Made by a program: the position numbers and the translations under genes. Under the pieces are notes generated by a model. That model was not told where the DNA came from. It worked only from the letters and a program-made list of their open reading frames with translations, and made no database searches. Below, piece by piece: positions 1 through 10,435 of a DNA stretch of 64,000 nucleotides. The number at the start of each line of letters is the position of its first letter. The first letter of the stretch is position 1. The stretch comes from Azospirillum sp. TSO22-1 (GTDB lineage Bacteria; Pseudomonadota; Alphaproteobacteria; Azospirillales; Azospirillaceae): the NCBI RefSeq assembly GCF_003116015.1, contig NZ_LGQZ01000033.1, positions 28,372 to 92,371 of the forward strand, given 5' to 3'.

Positions 1-490
1 TGGCCAGGATGTGCTCGATGCCGAGCCGGGCGTCGGCGTTGCAGAAGCGTTCCAGGATGCCGGTCTGCACGTTGGTGGCGGTCAGCGCCACGCGCACGCG
101 CTCCGGCTGGTTCAGCCGCTCGACGTCGATCAGCCGCTCCAGCGTGTCGGCCAGCGGCGCGAGGTCGTACCAGCTGGTCCAGGCGCCCAGGGAGAACGGG
201 TCGGTGTGCGGGCGGTAGAAGCCGGGAATGCCGGTCATCGAGGTCAGTGCCTGCCGCACCACCGGCGGCACCGGCAGCGCCGGCACCTCCAGGTCGTTCC
301 ACAGCTCCCGCAGCGCCGCCGCCGGGTCGGGGTCGCGGGACGCCGCCAGCACCGCGGCGTTGATGGCGCCGATGGAGACGCCGGTCAGCACCACCGGCCG
401 CAGCCCGGCCTCCAGCAGCCGGGTCGCCGCCCCGACCTCGTAGGCGCCCAGCGCGCCGCCCGCCTGCAGGCACAGTCCGATCGCCGTCAT
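1..490 (-). CDS. Patatin-like phospholipase (partial, N-terminal 163 residues)
   Basis: Serine lipid acyl hydrolase of the patatin/RssA type. The reading frame starts at an ATG read leftward from 490 and runs off the left edge of the window. Visible motifs are the glycine-rich oxyanion-hole stretch GGALGAYEVG (residues 11-20) and the nucleophile elbow GVSIG with Ser39. The second catalytic residue (Asp of a DG[GA] motif) lies outside the window, so activity cannot be judged. No signal peptide is seen, which suggests a cytoplasmic or membrane-associated enzyme. It is divergent from purB. The family call is strong; the substrate is unknown. Confidence 0.85.
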   Translation of the reverse strand, partial: MTAIGLCLQAGGALGAYEVGAATRLLEAGLRPVVLTGVSIGAINAAVLAASRDPDPAAALRELWNDLEVPALPVPPVVRQALTSMTGIPGFYRPHTDPFSLGAWTSWYDLAPLADTLERLIDVERLNQPERVRVALTATNVQTGILERFCNADARLGIEHILA

Positions 491-617
491 GCCACCCCCG
501 CCCGGTGCAACCCAGCCCGTTCTACCATCGCGAACGCCCATCGTCCGCAAGGTCTTTTCACGCGCGCCCCGTGGGGCTAAGGTCCGGCCGCCGTCGCTGC
601 CGTAGTTGGAGAGTACG

Positions 618-1913
<1,296 letters not shown>

Positions 1914-1943
1914 CCGGGTATTCACTTGGGCAGCTGCTGAAGA

Positions 1944-1978
1944 GGGCGGCGCGGATCTGGTCCGCGCCGCCCTTTTTC
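1944..1978 (+). terminator. Rho-independent terminator after purB
   Basis: A perfect 12-bp G+C-rich stem (1944-1955 with 1961-1972) closes a TCTGG loop and is followed by five T at 1973-1977. It lies 31 bases after the purB stop codon. Confidence 0.9.
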
Positions 1979-2144
1979 TTGGAGTATAGCTGCATACTTC
2001 AGTATGAAATGATTATCGGCCGCAATTTTCGCATGCGATAATTTATGAGGTAGGTTATAGTTCGGATGGGGTGTCCTGAAACGCGCATACGGGCGAAATC
2101 GGGCCTGCCTGAAAAGATCAAACCTCCCATCCTGTGGTCATCCG

Positions 2145-3116
2145 ATGTCGGATTTTGACGGCCAGACGGCGCTGGAGCTTTTCCACGCCATGCTGCGCAT
2201 CCGCCTCGTCGAGGAGGCCGTGGCGCTGCGCTACGGCGAACTGGAGATGCGCTGCCCCATCCACCTCTCGGTCGGGCAGGAGGCGGTCGCGGTCGGCCTG
2301 TGCGCTGAACTGCGCCGCAGCGACCAGATGCTCTCCACCCACCGCTGCCACGCCCACTACCTCGCCAAGGGCGGCGACCTCGCGGCGATGGTCGCCGAGT
2401 TGTACGGGCGCGAGGCCGGCTGCTGCGGCGGGCGCGGCGGCTCGATGAACCTGCACGACGCCGAGGCCGGGCTGCTGCTCAGCTCGCCCACCATCGGCAG
2501 CGCCATCCCCGTGGCGGTCGGCGCCGCGCTGGCCATGCGGCAGGCCGGCCAGGACGGCGTGGCCGTCACCATCTTCGGCGACGGCGCCGCGGAGGAGGGC
2601 GTGCTGCACGAGGCGATGAACTTCGCGGTGCTGCGGTCCCTGCCGGTGCTGTTCGTGCTGGAGAACAACCTGTGGTCCATTGTGACCACGCTGGAGCACC
2701 GCCAGCCCGACCGGCCGCTGACCGATCTGGCGCGCGCCCACGGCATCCCGGCGGAGACGGTGGACGGCAACGATGTGCTGGCGATGCGCGCCGCCGCGGC
2801 GCGCGCCGTGGCGCGGGGACGGCGCGGCGGCGGGCCGAGCTTCCTGGTCTGCGACACCTACCGCCTGCGCGACCACTGCGAACACACGCTGCCGCTGCCC
2901 GAGGACGCGGCGACCCGGGCCGAGCGCGCGGCGTGGCGCGAGCGCTGCCCGATCCAGCGCCTGCGCCGCCCGCTGCTGCGGTCCGGCGCCCTGACCGAGG
3001 CGATGGAGGAGGCCATGGCCATCGAGATCCTGGCCGAGATCGAGGACGCCTTCGCCTTCGCCCGCAGCGCTCCCTTCCCGACCACCGCCCGCGTCGAGGA
3101 GACCGTCTATGTTTAG
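2145..3116 (+). CDS. TPP-dependent 2-oxo acid dehydrogenase E1, alpha subunit
   Basis: Resembles pyruvate or acetoin dehydrogenase E1 alpha, which binds thiamine pyrophosphate and decarboxylates a 2-oxo acid. It is 323 aa. The TPP motif starts with GDGAAEEG at about residue 145 and ends with ENN about 27 residues later. Upstream, HLSVGQEAVAVG and the CCGGRGGSMN stretch are typical of the family. Its stop overlaps the start of the beta-subunit gene by 8 bp, so the two are probably translationally coupled and form an alpha2beta2 enzyme. No E2 (lipoyl transferase) or E3 gene is adjacent, so the acceptor and substrate are unknown. The ribosome site is weak. Confidence 0.88.
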   Translation: MSDFDGQTALELFHAMLRIRLVEEAVALRYGELEMRCPIHLSVGQEAVAVGLCAELRRSDQMLSTHRCHAHYLAKGGDLAAMVAELYGREAGCCGGRGGSMNLHDAEAGLLLSSPTIGSAIPVAVGAALAMRQAGQDGVAVTIFGDGAAEEGVLHEAMNFAVLRSLPVLFVLENNLWSIVTTLEHRQPDRPLTDLARAHGIPAETVDGNDVLAMRAAAARAVARGRRGGGPSFLVCDTYRLRDHCEHTLPLPEDAATRAERAAWRERCPIQRLRRPLLRSGALTEAMEEAMAIEILAEIEDAFAFARSAPFPTTARVEETVYV

Positions 3117-4221
3117 CCTCGCCCCCGCCCCGGTTTCAGCCCCCGAGCCGCGCACGCTGACCACCATGCAGGCGTTGAACGAGGCGCTGGACCTCGCCAT
3201 GGAGCGCGACGGGCGGGTGTTCGCCATCGGCCAGGGCGCGCTGCCGCCGCTCAGCCTGTTCGGCGCCACGCAGGGGCTGCTGGAGAAGTACGGCCCCGAC
3301 CGCGTCGTCGAATCGCCGCTGTCGGAGAACGCCATGACCGGCGTGGCGGTGGGGGCCGCGTTGATGGGGCGGCGCCCGGTGCTGTTCCACATCCGCGCCG
3401 ACTTCGCGCTGGTTGGCCTGGAGCAGCTGTTCAACAACGCCGCCAAGATGGCCTTCCTCAGCAAGGGCGCGCGCTCGGTGCCGCTGGTGGTGCGGCTGTA
3501 CGTCGGGCGCGGCTGGGGGCAGGGGCCGGCGCACGGCCGCTCGCTGGAGGCGCTGTTCGCCGCGGAGCCCGGCCTGAAGGTCGTCATGCCCTCCGACCCG
3601 GCGAGCGCCAAGGGCCTGCTGCTTGCCGCCATCGAGGACCCGAACCCGGTGGTGTTCATCGAGCACCGCTGGCTGCACTTCATGGACGGCCCGGTGCCCG
3701 CCGGCCACTGGACCGAGCCGTTGGACGGCCCGAAGCTGCGCCGCCGGGGGAGCGACGTCACCATCGTCGGCACCTCCTGGATGCTGCGCGAGTCGCTGCG
3801 CGCCGCCGCGGCGCTGGCCGGCGCCGGCGTGTCGTGCGAGGTGATCGACCTGGCGGTGCTGCGCCCGTTCCGGCCGGAGATGATCCTGGACTCGGTGCGC
3901 CGCACCGGCCGGCTGATTGTCGCCGACACCGGCTGGACGACGCTCGGCATGGGGTCGGAGATCGTGGCGACGGTGACCGAGCGGGCCTTCGGTGCGCTGC
4001 GCCGCGCCCCGGTGCGCATCGGCCAGCCCGACCGCCCGACGCCCAGCGCCCCGGTGCTGGCGGCCGAGCACTACCCCACCGCGCTGACCGTCTTCGACGC
4101 CGCCGCCCGCCTTGTGGACGCCGCGCCGGCGCGGGTGGCCGCCGCACGGGGTGCGCTGGCGGCGGAGACCGCCGGGCTGCCGACCGACCTTCCGCATCCG
4201 GACGTGCGCGCGCCGTTCTGA
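3109..4221 (+). CDS. TPP-dependent 2-oxo acid dehydrogenase E1, beta subunit
   Basis: Partner of the preceding alpha subunit, 370 aa. An N-terminal transketolase-pyrimidine domain contains ESPLSENAMTGVAVG and the HIRADFALVGLEQL stretch. A C-terminal transketolase-C domain contains VIDLAVLRPF and VADTGWTTLGMGSEI. It overlaps the alpha gene by 8 bp and is followed by a terminator, so this is a two-gene operon. Without an E2 neighbour it may use an E2 encoded elsewhere, or work as a stand-alone decarboxylase or carboligase, as seen for some E1-like pairs in surface-sugar or secondary pathways. That role is inference only. Confidence 0.88.
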   Translation: MFSLAPAPVSAPEPRTLTTMQALNEALDLAMERDGRVFAIGQGALPPLSLFGATQGLLEKYGPDRVVESPLSENAMTGVAVGAALMGRRPVLFHIRADFALVGLEQLFNNAAKMAFLSKGARSVPLVVRLYVGRGWGQGPAHGRSLEALFAAEPGLKVVMPSDPASAKGLLLAAIEDPNPVVFIEHRWLHFMDGPVPAGHWTEPLDGPKLRRRGSDVTIVGTSWMLRESLRAAAALAGAGVSCEVIDLAVLRPFRPEMILDSVRRTGRLIVADTGWTTLGMGSEIVATVTERAFGALRRAPVRIGQPDRPTPSAPVLAAEHYPTALTVFDAAARLVDAAPARVAAARGALAAETAGLPTDLPHPDVRAPF

Positions 4222-4244
4222 GGCCGGATGCCCGTCCAGGCGTT

Positions 4245-4288
4245 GCGCGGGCGCGGGGCCGAATGCCCCTCGCCCGCGCTTTTTTTTT
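4245..4288 (+). terminator. Rho-independent terminator after the E1 alpha/beta operon
   Basis: A 15-bp stem with one mismatch (4245-4259 with 4265-4279) is followed by a run of nine T (4280-4288). It ends the E1 alpha/beta transcript. Confidence 0.9.
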
Positions 4289-4579
4289 GCACGAACGCGA
4301 CATGCTTCCCCTTCGCATCAGCCCTTCGGCGGATTGCCTGTGGTGGTGCAGGGGTGAGGCGGTGCGCACGGAACTGACGGCATCAATGTTAAAAACATCC
4401 AAAACGGGTGCGTCATTGAGTCACCTAAACAAAAAGTTTGTTTCCCGGTTTGGGTAACGTATGGTCGTTACCCGGGTCCAGTGAAGAAAATCCCAATACG
4501 GGGGAGTGGCATGGCTCCTCAATCCCAGTCATGTCACGCTGGATCCATAAAATGCTACCTTTATGATCGGGAGTTACCT
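4289..4579. other. Intergenic region upstream of the NPDVA-repeat gene
   Basis: Nearly 300 bases between the terminator and the next start, AT-richer than the genes on either side (for example 4385-4460). I see no convincing gene. It probably contains the promoter and leader of the NPDVA-repeat gene. GGGAGTT at 4570-4576 is a plausible ribosome site for the ATG at 4580. Confidence 0.4.
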
Positions 4580-6160
4580 ATGGCTGCTCCACAGTTTGAT
4601 TCAGGGTTTTATCTAAAATACAATCCGGATGTCGCAGCGGCCGGCGTCGATCCATATCAGCACTACGTGACCTACGGGTGAAAGGAGGGGCGCGATCCGA
4701 GCGTCTTCTTCGACACCAGCTATTACTTGCAGCAAAATCCCGACGTCGCCGCCGCCGGCGTGAACCCGCTGGAGCACTTCATCAACCACGGCTTCCGGGA
4801 AGGCCGCAGCAGCACGCCGCTCTTCGACCGGGCCAAGTATCTGGCGAGCAACCCGGACGTCGCCGCCGCCGGCGTCGATCCGTTCGAGCACTTCATCAAC
4901 CATGGCATCGCGGAGCGCCGCTCCCTCGGCAACGGCATCGATCTCGCCGCGTTCAGCGGCGACGCCTCGTTCGACTACGACCTGCGGAACGGCAACACCG
5001 CCTCGGCGTTCGAGCGAGTGGCGCGGACGGCCGTGTTCCTGCCGACCTTCAGCGCCGACGCCGAGGAACTCCAGGCGATCGCCCAGGGCCTGCGCATCGG
5101 CGACATCGCCGCCAGCTTCAGCCCGGCCGGCGGTGCGACGCTGCACATTCCCGCGGAGATCAAAGCGACCGTCCTCCAGGTGATCGGCGCGGCGGTGGCT
5201 GAGGCGCCGGCGCAGGCGTCGAACATCCTGCGGTCGTTCGTCGCGAAGTTCGGCACCGACGACCTGTCGGTCGCGGACGTGGCCTCGGTGATCGGCAGCG
5301 CCGGGCTTTCCCTCGACGCGACCACGATCGTCGCCACCGCCGGCACCGCGCCCACCATGCACCTGCTGGAAATCGGGGTGGGGGACATCCGTCCGCGCAT
5401 CGAGGCGCTGCCGTGGGAGCAGACGTTCCAGTCCGCCAACGACTCGATCATCAAGGAGATCGCCGCGCACGGCGCCTCGGTGTTCGAGTCGACGCAGCTC
5501 GACAGCATCTCCTCGACGCGGATCGAGGCGCACTCCGGGGCGTACCACGTCAGCGTCGATGGCTCGTTCTCGCTGACGGCGGGCAGCATCGGCGGGCTGT
5601 TCTCGTCCATGCGGAACAGCGCGACCGGCACCATCACCGCCTTCCAGCTCTCCAAGGACGGCGTCGGCACCGTGGTCCAGGGCACCATGAGCCCGACGGC
5701 GATCCACGTGGACTACGGCGACTACGCCATCGATCTCACCGGCACCCTCAGCAACAGCATCGAGACGGTGCGCAGCATCGCCCGCACCGGCACCGACAGC
5801 ATCGGTCTGATCGGTCAGGCGGTCCTGTCGAAGGACGGCACGGCGCTGGTGCGCTTCGGCGTGAACGCCGACCACAGCGCGGAGATCGAGGCGGACGCCG
5901 TGCTGCAGAACGGCAGCCACGTGCACGCCCACGGAACTTTGCAAAACCCGGACGGCAGCCCGCTGCGCCTCTCCTACGCCGACCTGTTCGACATCGACGC
6001 CGACCGCGTCGACCTGCGCCTGGACGAGCTGTGGGTGGACAACGGCTCGACCCGGACGGAGCTGTCCGCGCCCGTCGTGCAGGACTTCCATGGCTGGGAG
6101 ACCCTGCTCAGCCTCCACACCGCCATCCCCGGCGTCGACCGCATCTGGTACGCGGTCTGA
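4580..6160 (+). pseudogene. NPDVA-repeat protein interrupted by an in-frame TGA
   Basis: One reading frame runs from the ATG at 4580 to 6160 (526 codons before the final stop) but is broken by TGA at 4679-4681. On both sides of the stop lie three copies of a ~35-residue repeat with core YLxxNPDVAAAGVDPxxHF, ending in xxGxxEGR. In known relatives the residue at the stop is usually Trp (G-W-KEGRDPS), so a single TGG-to-TGA change explains it. The C-terminal ~380 residues have no domain I recognise and look like a beta-rich secreted or surface protein without a classical signal peptide. AAGGAGG follows the stop directly but no start codon is well placed, so re-initiation is doubtful. Readthrough, a real null allele or a sequencing error are all possible. 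Confidence 0.75.
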
Positions 6161-6232
6161 TCGGCGGCAATCCCCGGCGAGGGCTTCCCATCCAGGTGGG
6201 AGCCCTGCGCCCTTCCAGTGTGGAACGTGGTG

Positions 6233-7153
6233 ATGAAGCGTTGGATGGGAACCGCGGTGGCGTTCGCCGCGGTGGCGTGCATGCTCGGCACGGCGGAATC
6301 CGCGGCGGCCGTCCCGGCGGCCGGCGTCTGCGCGGCGTCGGTGTCGGTGGTGGAGCGGCTGGGCTGCTTCGACCGGCTTGCGGAGCCGGACGGTGTGGTG
6401 CTGGCGTGCCGCGGCGTCGGCTCGGACCTGCACCGCCTCGATTGTTACGACCGCGCCGGGCGCGCGGTGGCGGCGGTTCCGCCGCAGGAGCCGGTCCGCT
6501 CCGCCGAGGCCGCTCCGCCGCGGGAGCGCAAGTCCTGGCGCGCGGAGGTGAACGCCGGGCTGATGCAATGGCGGCTCGACGCGCAGACCCGCATGAGCGT
6601 CGGCGCGGACAAGGCAGAGCTGTCCTGGCGCAACTTCCTCGGCGGTGCGCACGCCACCTGGGGGGCGGAGGCGTGGCGCGACCATGCCGGGTACGACGAG
6701 CTGTCGCTCGGCCTCGAGTACCGGCGCATCGAGCTGCGGGCCCGCGTGGACGCGCAGGCGCCGCGCGGCGTGGCACCGGTGCGCGATCCGATCACCGCGG
6801 CCGGCCGCGGCGAGGCCACGGCCAACCTGCTCTTCCTCAACGCCGCATGGCGCAAGGAACTGACCGACGACGTCGCGCTGTTCGCGGGCGCGGGCATAGG
6901 CCCCGGGCGGGCGTCGGTGAACCTGCGGGCGGAGGTCGCCTCGCCGCTGCTCAGCCAGACGGTGTCGGCGAGCTATGACGACCGCGTCTGGATCTACGGC
7001 GCCCAGGCCTTCGCCGGAGTCAACGTGAACCTGACGGACTCGGTCTACCTGTCCCTCGCCACCCGCTTCATCGTGTCGTCGGCGCGCCCGTTCAAGACCA
7101 ACCTCCACTTCCAGGGGCTTGCCGCCTCGACGGGGCTGGGCGTGCGCTTCTGA
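6233..7153 (+). CDS. Outer-membrane beta-barrel-like protein
   Basis: 306 aa of unknown function. An N-terminal signal peptide (MKRWMGTAVAFAAVACM, then a region ending near AESAAA) is followed by two short Cys motifs, ERLGCFDRL and HRLDCYDRAG, similar to the RLxCYD motifs in some secreted proteins. The remaining ~200 residues alternate hydrophobic and polar residues and end in GLGVRF, with a terminal Phe as in outer-membrane barrels. The ATG at 6233 is chosen because it gives a proper n-region; a GTG at 6218 is also open. It is convergent with radC. Confidence 0.65.
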   Translation: MKRWMGTAVAFAAVACMLGTAESAAAVPAAGVCAASVSVVERLGCFDRLAEPDGVVLACRGVGSDLHRLDCYDRAGRAVAAVPPQEPVRSAEAAPPRERKSWRAEVNAGLMQWRLDAQTRMSVGADKAELSWRNFLGGAHATWGAEAWRDHAGYDELSLGLEYRRIELRARVDAQAPRGVAPVRDPITAAGRGEATANLLFLNAAWRKELTDDVALFAGAGIGPGRASVNLRAEVASPLLSQTVSASYDDRVWIYGAQAFAGVNVNLTDSVYLSLATRFIVSSARPFKTNLHFQGLAASTGLGVRF

Positions 7154-7156
7154 GGT

Positions 7157-7939
7157 TCACAGCAGCCCCAGCGCCTTGAAGCTGGCGTGCCTGCCCTTGC
7201 CGACGATCAGGTGGTCGTGCACCACCACGCCGATGGGATCCAGGGCGCGCATGATCTCCTTGGTCATGTCGATGTCGGCGCGGCTGGGGCTCGGATCGCC
7301 GCTCGGGTGGTTGTGCACCAGGATGAGGGCGGTCGCCTTCAGGTCAAGCGCGCGGGTCACCACCTCGCGCGGGTAGACCGGCGTGTGGTCCACGGTGCCG
7401 CGCTGGTGCACCTCGTCGGCGATCAGCCGGTTCTTGATGTCGAGGAACAGCAGGCGGAACTGCTCGGTCGTCTCGTGCGCCATCGCCGCCTGCACATAGT
7501 CGAGCAGCGCCTGCCAGGACCCCAGCACCGGCCGCTGCATCACCTCCTGCCGCATGCCGCGCAGCGCCGCGGCGCCGACCGCGCGGATCGCCGCGACCGC
7601 CGCGTCGCTGTTCAGCGCGACGTCGCCCGCCTTGACGCCGCGCAGCTTCTCCGGCGGCGCGTTGACGACGTTCCACAGCCCGCCGAACCGCTCGATCAGC
7701 GCTTTGGCCAGCGGCTTGACGTCGCGCCGCCGGTCGACCGCGAACAGAATCATCTCCAGCAGCTCATAGTCCTGCAAAGCTTCCGGCCCGCCAGCCAGGA
7801 AGCGCCCGCGCAGCCGGTCGCGGTGCCCGTGGTAGTGCGGGTCCTCGCGCGCCGATCCGGGCGCCTCCTCCGGCGAGACGCCGGGCAGCGCGGGTTCGGC
7901 GAAGCTCGGCGGCGGTTTGCGCGTGCGGGGTGCGGCCAT
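7157..7939 (-). CDS. radC: RadC family JAB/MPN-domain protein
   Basis: 260 aa. An N-terminal helix-hairpin-helix region (DYELLEMILFAVDRRRDVKP) precedes a JAB1/MPN metalloprotease-like domain. The metal-binding motif HNHPSGDPSPSRADID begins at about residue 209, and VVHDHLIVG follows. RadC proteins were once linked to DNA repair, but the biochemical role is unsettled. The ATG at 7939 is chosen; the frame is open further upstream to 8062 but that part is low-complexity and unlike the family. It lies divergently from the DUF3124 gene. Confidence 0.92.
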   Translation of the reverse strand: MAAPRTRKPPPSFAEPALPGVSPEEAPGSAREDPHYHGHRDRLRGRFLAGGPEALQDYELLEMILFAVDRRRDVKPLAKALIERFGGLWNVVNAPPEKLRGVKAGDVALNSDAAVAAIRAVGAAALRGMRQEVMQRPVLGSWQALLDYVQAAMAHETTEQFRLLFLDIKNRLIADEVHQRGTVDHTPVYPREVVTRALDLKATALILVHNHPSGDPSPSRADIDMTKEIMRALDPIGVVVHDHLIVGKGRHASFKALGLL

Positions 7940-8107
7940 GGCTGTCCTGCATACAAGGGCGTGCCGACTATACCCCTTCCGCGCGAATTCATACACTGCA
8001 TCGCACGCGGACCGCGGATGCGGTGGGCGTACGCCGCAAGGCATACACAGGGGCCGCATCATCGACTATGCTGCGGCCTCCCGCCGTGCCCGCCCATCCG
8101 GAGCCCC

Positions 8108-8713
8108 ATGACCCCGATCCGCTCGTTTCTCGCCGCCGGCCTTCTAGTGTGGGCTGTCGTCGCCACCGTCCTGCTGGTGGAGAAGCGCGGGGCGGCCCCG
8201 TCCGGCGAGGCGGCGCGGGTGCGCGACGCGGAATCGGTGGACGTGTCCGCCAAGCGGCCGGAGCGCGACTACTTCCGCCCGGCACCCGACGGCGGCGCGG
8301 GGCCGCGCGGCGGCACGGTGTACGTGCCGGTGTACTCGACCCTGTACCTCGGCCACGGGGTGGCGCAGCCGAACCTGGCGGTGACGCTCAGCGTGCGCAA
8401 CACCTCGCCCACCCAGGGGTTGACGGTGCGGCGGATCACCTACTACGACACCGCCGGCAACGAGGTGCAGCGCTTCATCGGGGCGCCGCACGCGCTGGCC
8501 GCCATGGGCACGGCGGAGTTCTACATCGACCTGACCGACGGCCGCGGCGGTCCCGGCGCCAACTTCGTCGTGGAGTGGAGCGCCGCCGAGGGCGCCAGCG
8601 ACCCGCTGATCGAGGCGGTGATGGTCGGCGGCGTCGGCACCCGCGGCATCTCGCTGATCAGCCGCGGCCAGAGCATCGATGGAGTCCGGGGCGGCGGCCC
8701 CCAGCCCAAATGA
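8108..8713 (+). CDS. DUF3124 membrane-anchored protein
   Basis: 201 aa. An N-terminal hydrophobic segment (about residues 8-24) acts as a signal anchor and is followed by a Ser/Arg-rich linker. A DUF3124 domain contains VYVPVYSTLYLG, TLSVRNTS and ITYYDTAGNEV. The domain probably sits in the periplasm. Its stop TGA overlaps the ATG of the next gene (ATGA at 8710-8713), so it is translationally coupled to the antiporter and may be an accessory to it. The molecular function of DUF3124 is not known. Confidence 0.8.
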   Translation: MTPIRSFLAAGLLVWAVVATVLLVEKRGAAPSGEAARVRDAESVDVSAKRPERDYFRPAPDGGAGPRGGTVYVPVYSTLYLGHGVAQPNLAVTLSVRNTSPTQGLTVRRITYYDTAGNEVQRFIGAPHALAAMGTAEFYIDLTDGRGGPGANFVVEWSAAEGASDPLIEAVMVGGVGTRGISLISRGQSIDGVRGGGPQPK

Positions 8714-10431
8714 TCCACAACACGCAACTGCTGATCGACGTGCTGTTGCTGCTGGTGGCGGCCATCCTGCTGGTGCCGCTGTTCCAGGCGCTGCGCATCC
8801 CGGCGGTGCTCGCCTATCTGGCGGCCGGCGTGGTGCTCGGCCCGCACACCCCGGGGCCGGTGGTGGATCCGGAGCTGCCGGGCGTGCTGGCCGAGTTCGG
8901 CGTGGTCTTCCTGCTGTTCGCGGTCGGGCTGGAGCTGCCGCTGTCGCGCCTGCGGGCGATGCGGCGCTTCATCTTCGGGCTCGGGCTGCTGCAGGTGGTG
9001 GCGACCGCCGCCGCCATCGGCGTCGCCGCCTACCTGTTCGGCCTGGACTCGAGCGCGGCGCTGATCGTCGGCGGCGCGCTGGCGTTCTCCTCCACCGCCA
9101 CCGTGCTGAAGGTGCTGGTGGAGCGCGGCGAGACGGTGGCGCGCTTCGGCCGCGTCTCGGTCGCCGTGCTGATCTTCCAGGACCTCGCGGTGGTGCCGCT
9201 GCTGACGCTGCTGCCGCTGCTCGCCGGCGACGCCGCCAACCTGCAGGAGGCGCTGGCCATCGCCATCGTCAAGGGTGTCGCGGCCATCGTCGGCATCATG
9301 CTGCTGGGCCGCTACGTGGTGCGGCCGGTGTACGGGTTCGTGGCGTCGGCCAACAGCCCGGAGGTGTTCACCGCCACCAACCTGTTCCTGGTGCTGGCGG
9401 TCGGGCTGCTGACCGCGCAGGTCGGCATGTCGATGGCGCTGGGCGCCTTCCTGGCCGGCCTGCTGCTCGCCGACACCGCCTACCGGCACCAGGTCGAGGC
9501 CGACATCGAGCCGTTCCGCGGCCTGCTGCTCGGCCTGTTCTTCATGACCGTGGGCATGTCGCTCGACCTGCCCTTCATGGCCCGCAAGGCGGAGACCATC
9601 CTGGCGCTGACCGCCGCGCTGCTGATCGGCAAGAGCGTGCTGCTCATCGCGCTGTGCCGGCTGTCGGGCCTGGGCACCGCCAACGCGCTGCGCGTCGGCC
9701 TGCTGCTGTCGCAGGGCGGCGAGTTCGCCTTCGTGGTGCTCAGCCGCGCGGTGGGCCTGCGCATCCTCGACGGCGAGGACGGGCAGACGCTGACCTCCGT
9801 GGTGGCGCTCAGCATGGCGCTGACCCCGGCGGTCGGCGTCCTGGCGCACAGCCTCGCCGAAGCCTGGGAGCGCCGCTGGGGTGCCGAGGCGTTCCGCGTC
9901 GAGACCAGCGACGTCAAGGGCCACGTGCTGATCGCCGGCTACGGCCGGGTCGGGCGCACGGTGGCGCGCATCCTGTCGCGGCACGGCATCCCGTACGTGG
10001 CGCTGGACCTCGACGCGCACCGGGTGGCGGCGATGCGCGACGGCGGCCGGCCGATCTACTACGGCGACGCCACCCACGCCGGGGTACTGCGCGCCGCCGG
10101 GGTGGAGCGCGCCCGCGCCGCGGTGGTCACCGTCAACCGCCCGGCGCTGGCCGAAAAGGCGGTGGAGGCGATCCGCCGCCATGCCCCGCACCTGCCGATC
10201 ATCACCCGCGCCCACGACCTGGCGCAGTTCGGCCGCCTGAAGCACGCCGGCGCCTCCGCCGTGGTGCCCGAGACCATCGAGGCGAGCCTGCAGATGGCCG
10301 GCCTCGCCCTGCGCTCGGCCGGGGTGCCGGTCGACGTGGTGGACGATGCGCTGGACGAGCTGCGCAAGGACAACTACGGCGCCCTGGCCGAGGGGCCGGC
10401 CGACAAGGCCAAGCCGGCGGGCGGGGATTGA
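8710..10431 (+). CDS. CPA2-family monovalent cation:proton antiporter with TrkA-N domain (KefB/KefC-like)
   Basis: 573 aa. The N-terminal ~380 residues form about 12 membrane helices of the Na+/H+ exchanger fold (LAYLAAGVVLGPHTPG, FSSTATVLKVL, FQDLAVVPLL). A cytoplasmic TrkA-N/RCK NAD-binding domain starts near residue 404 with HVLIAGYGRVGRTVA. This is the layout of KefB/KefC and YbaL-type potassium efflux antiporters. The start overlaps the DUF3124 stop by 4 bp. The family is sure, but the ion and the regulatory ligand (for example glutathione adducts) cannot be read from the sequence. Confidence 0.93.
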   Translation: MIHNTQLLIDVLLLLVAAILLVPLFQALRIPAVLAYLAAGVVLGPHTPGPVVDPELPGVLAEFGVVFLLFAVGLELPLSRLRAMRRFIFGLGLLQVVATAAAIGVAAYLFGLDSSAALIVGGALAFSSTATVLKVLVERGETVARFGRVSVAVLIFQDLAVVPLLTLLPLLAGDAANLQEALAIAIVKGVAAIVGIMLLGRYVVRPVYGFVASANSPEVFTATNLFLVLAVGLLTAQVGMSMALGAFLAGLLLADTAYRHQVEADIEPFRGLLLGLFFMTVGMSLDLPFMARKAETILALTAALLIGKSVLLIALCRLSGLGTANALRVGLLLSQGGEFAFVVLSRAVGLRILDGEDGQTLTSVVALSMALTPAVGVLAHSLAEAWERRWGAEAFRVETSDVKGHVLIAGYGRVGRTVARILSRHGIPYVALDLDAHRVAAMRDGGRPIYYGDATHAGVLRAAGVERARAAVVTVNRPALAEKAVEAIRRHAPHLPIITRAHDLAQFGRLKHAGASAVVPETIEASLQMAGLALRSAGVPVDVVDDALDELRKDNYGALAEGPADKAKPAGGD

Positions 10432-10435
10432 GGGA

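Noticed and set aside
8521..10245. 574-codon leftward frame opposite the antiporter
   Set aside because: Gln/Arg/His-rich shadow with no family likeness; the antiporter has clear motifs.
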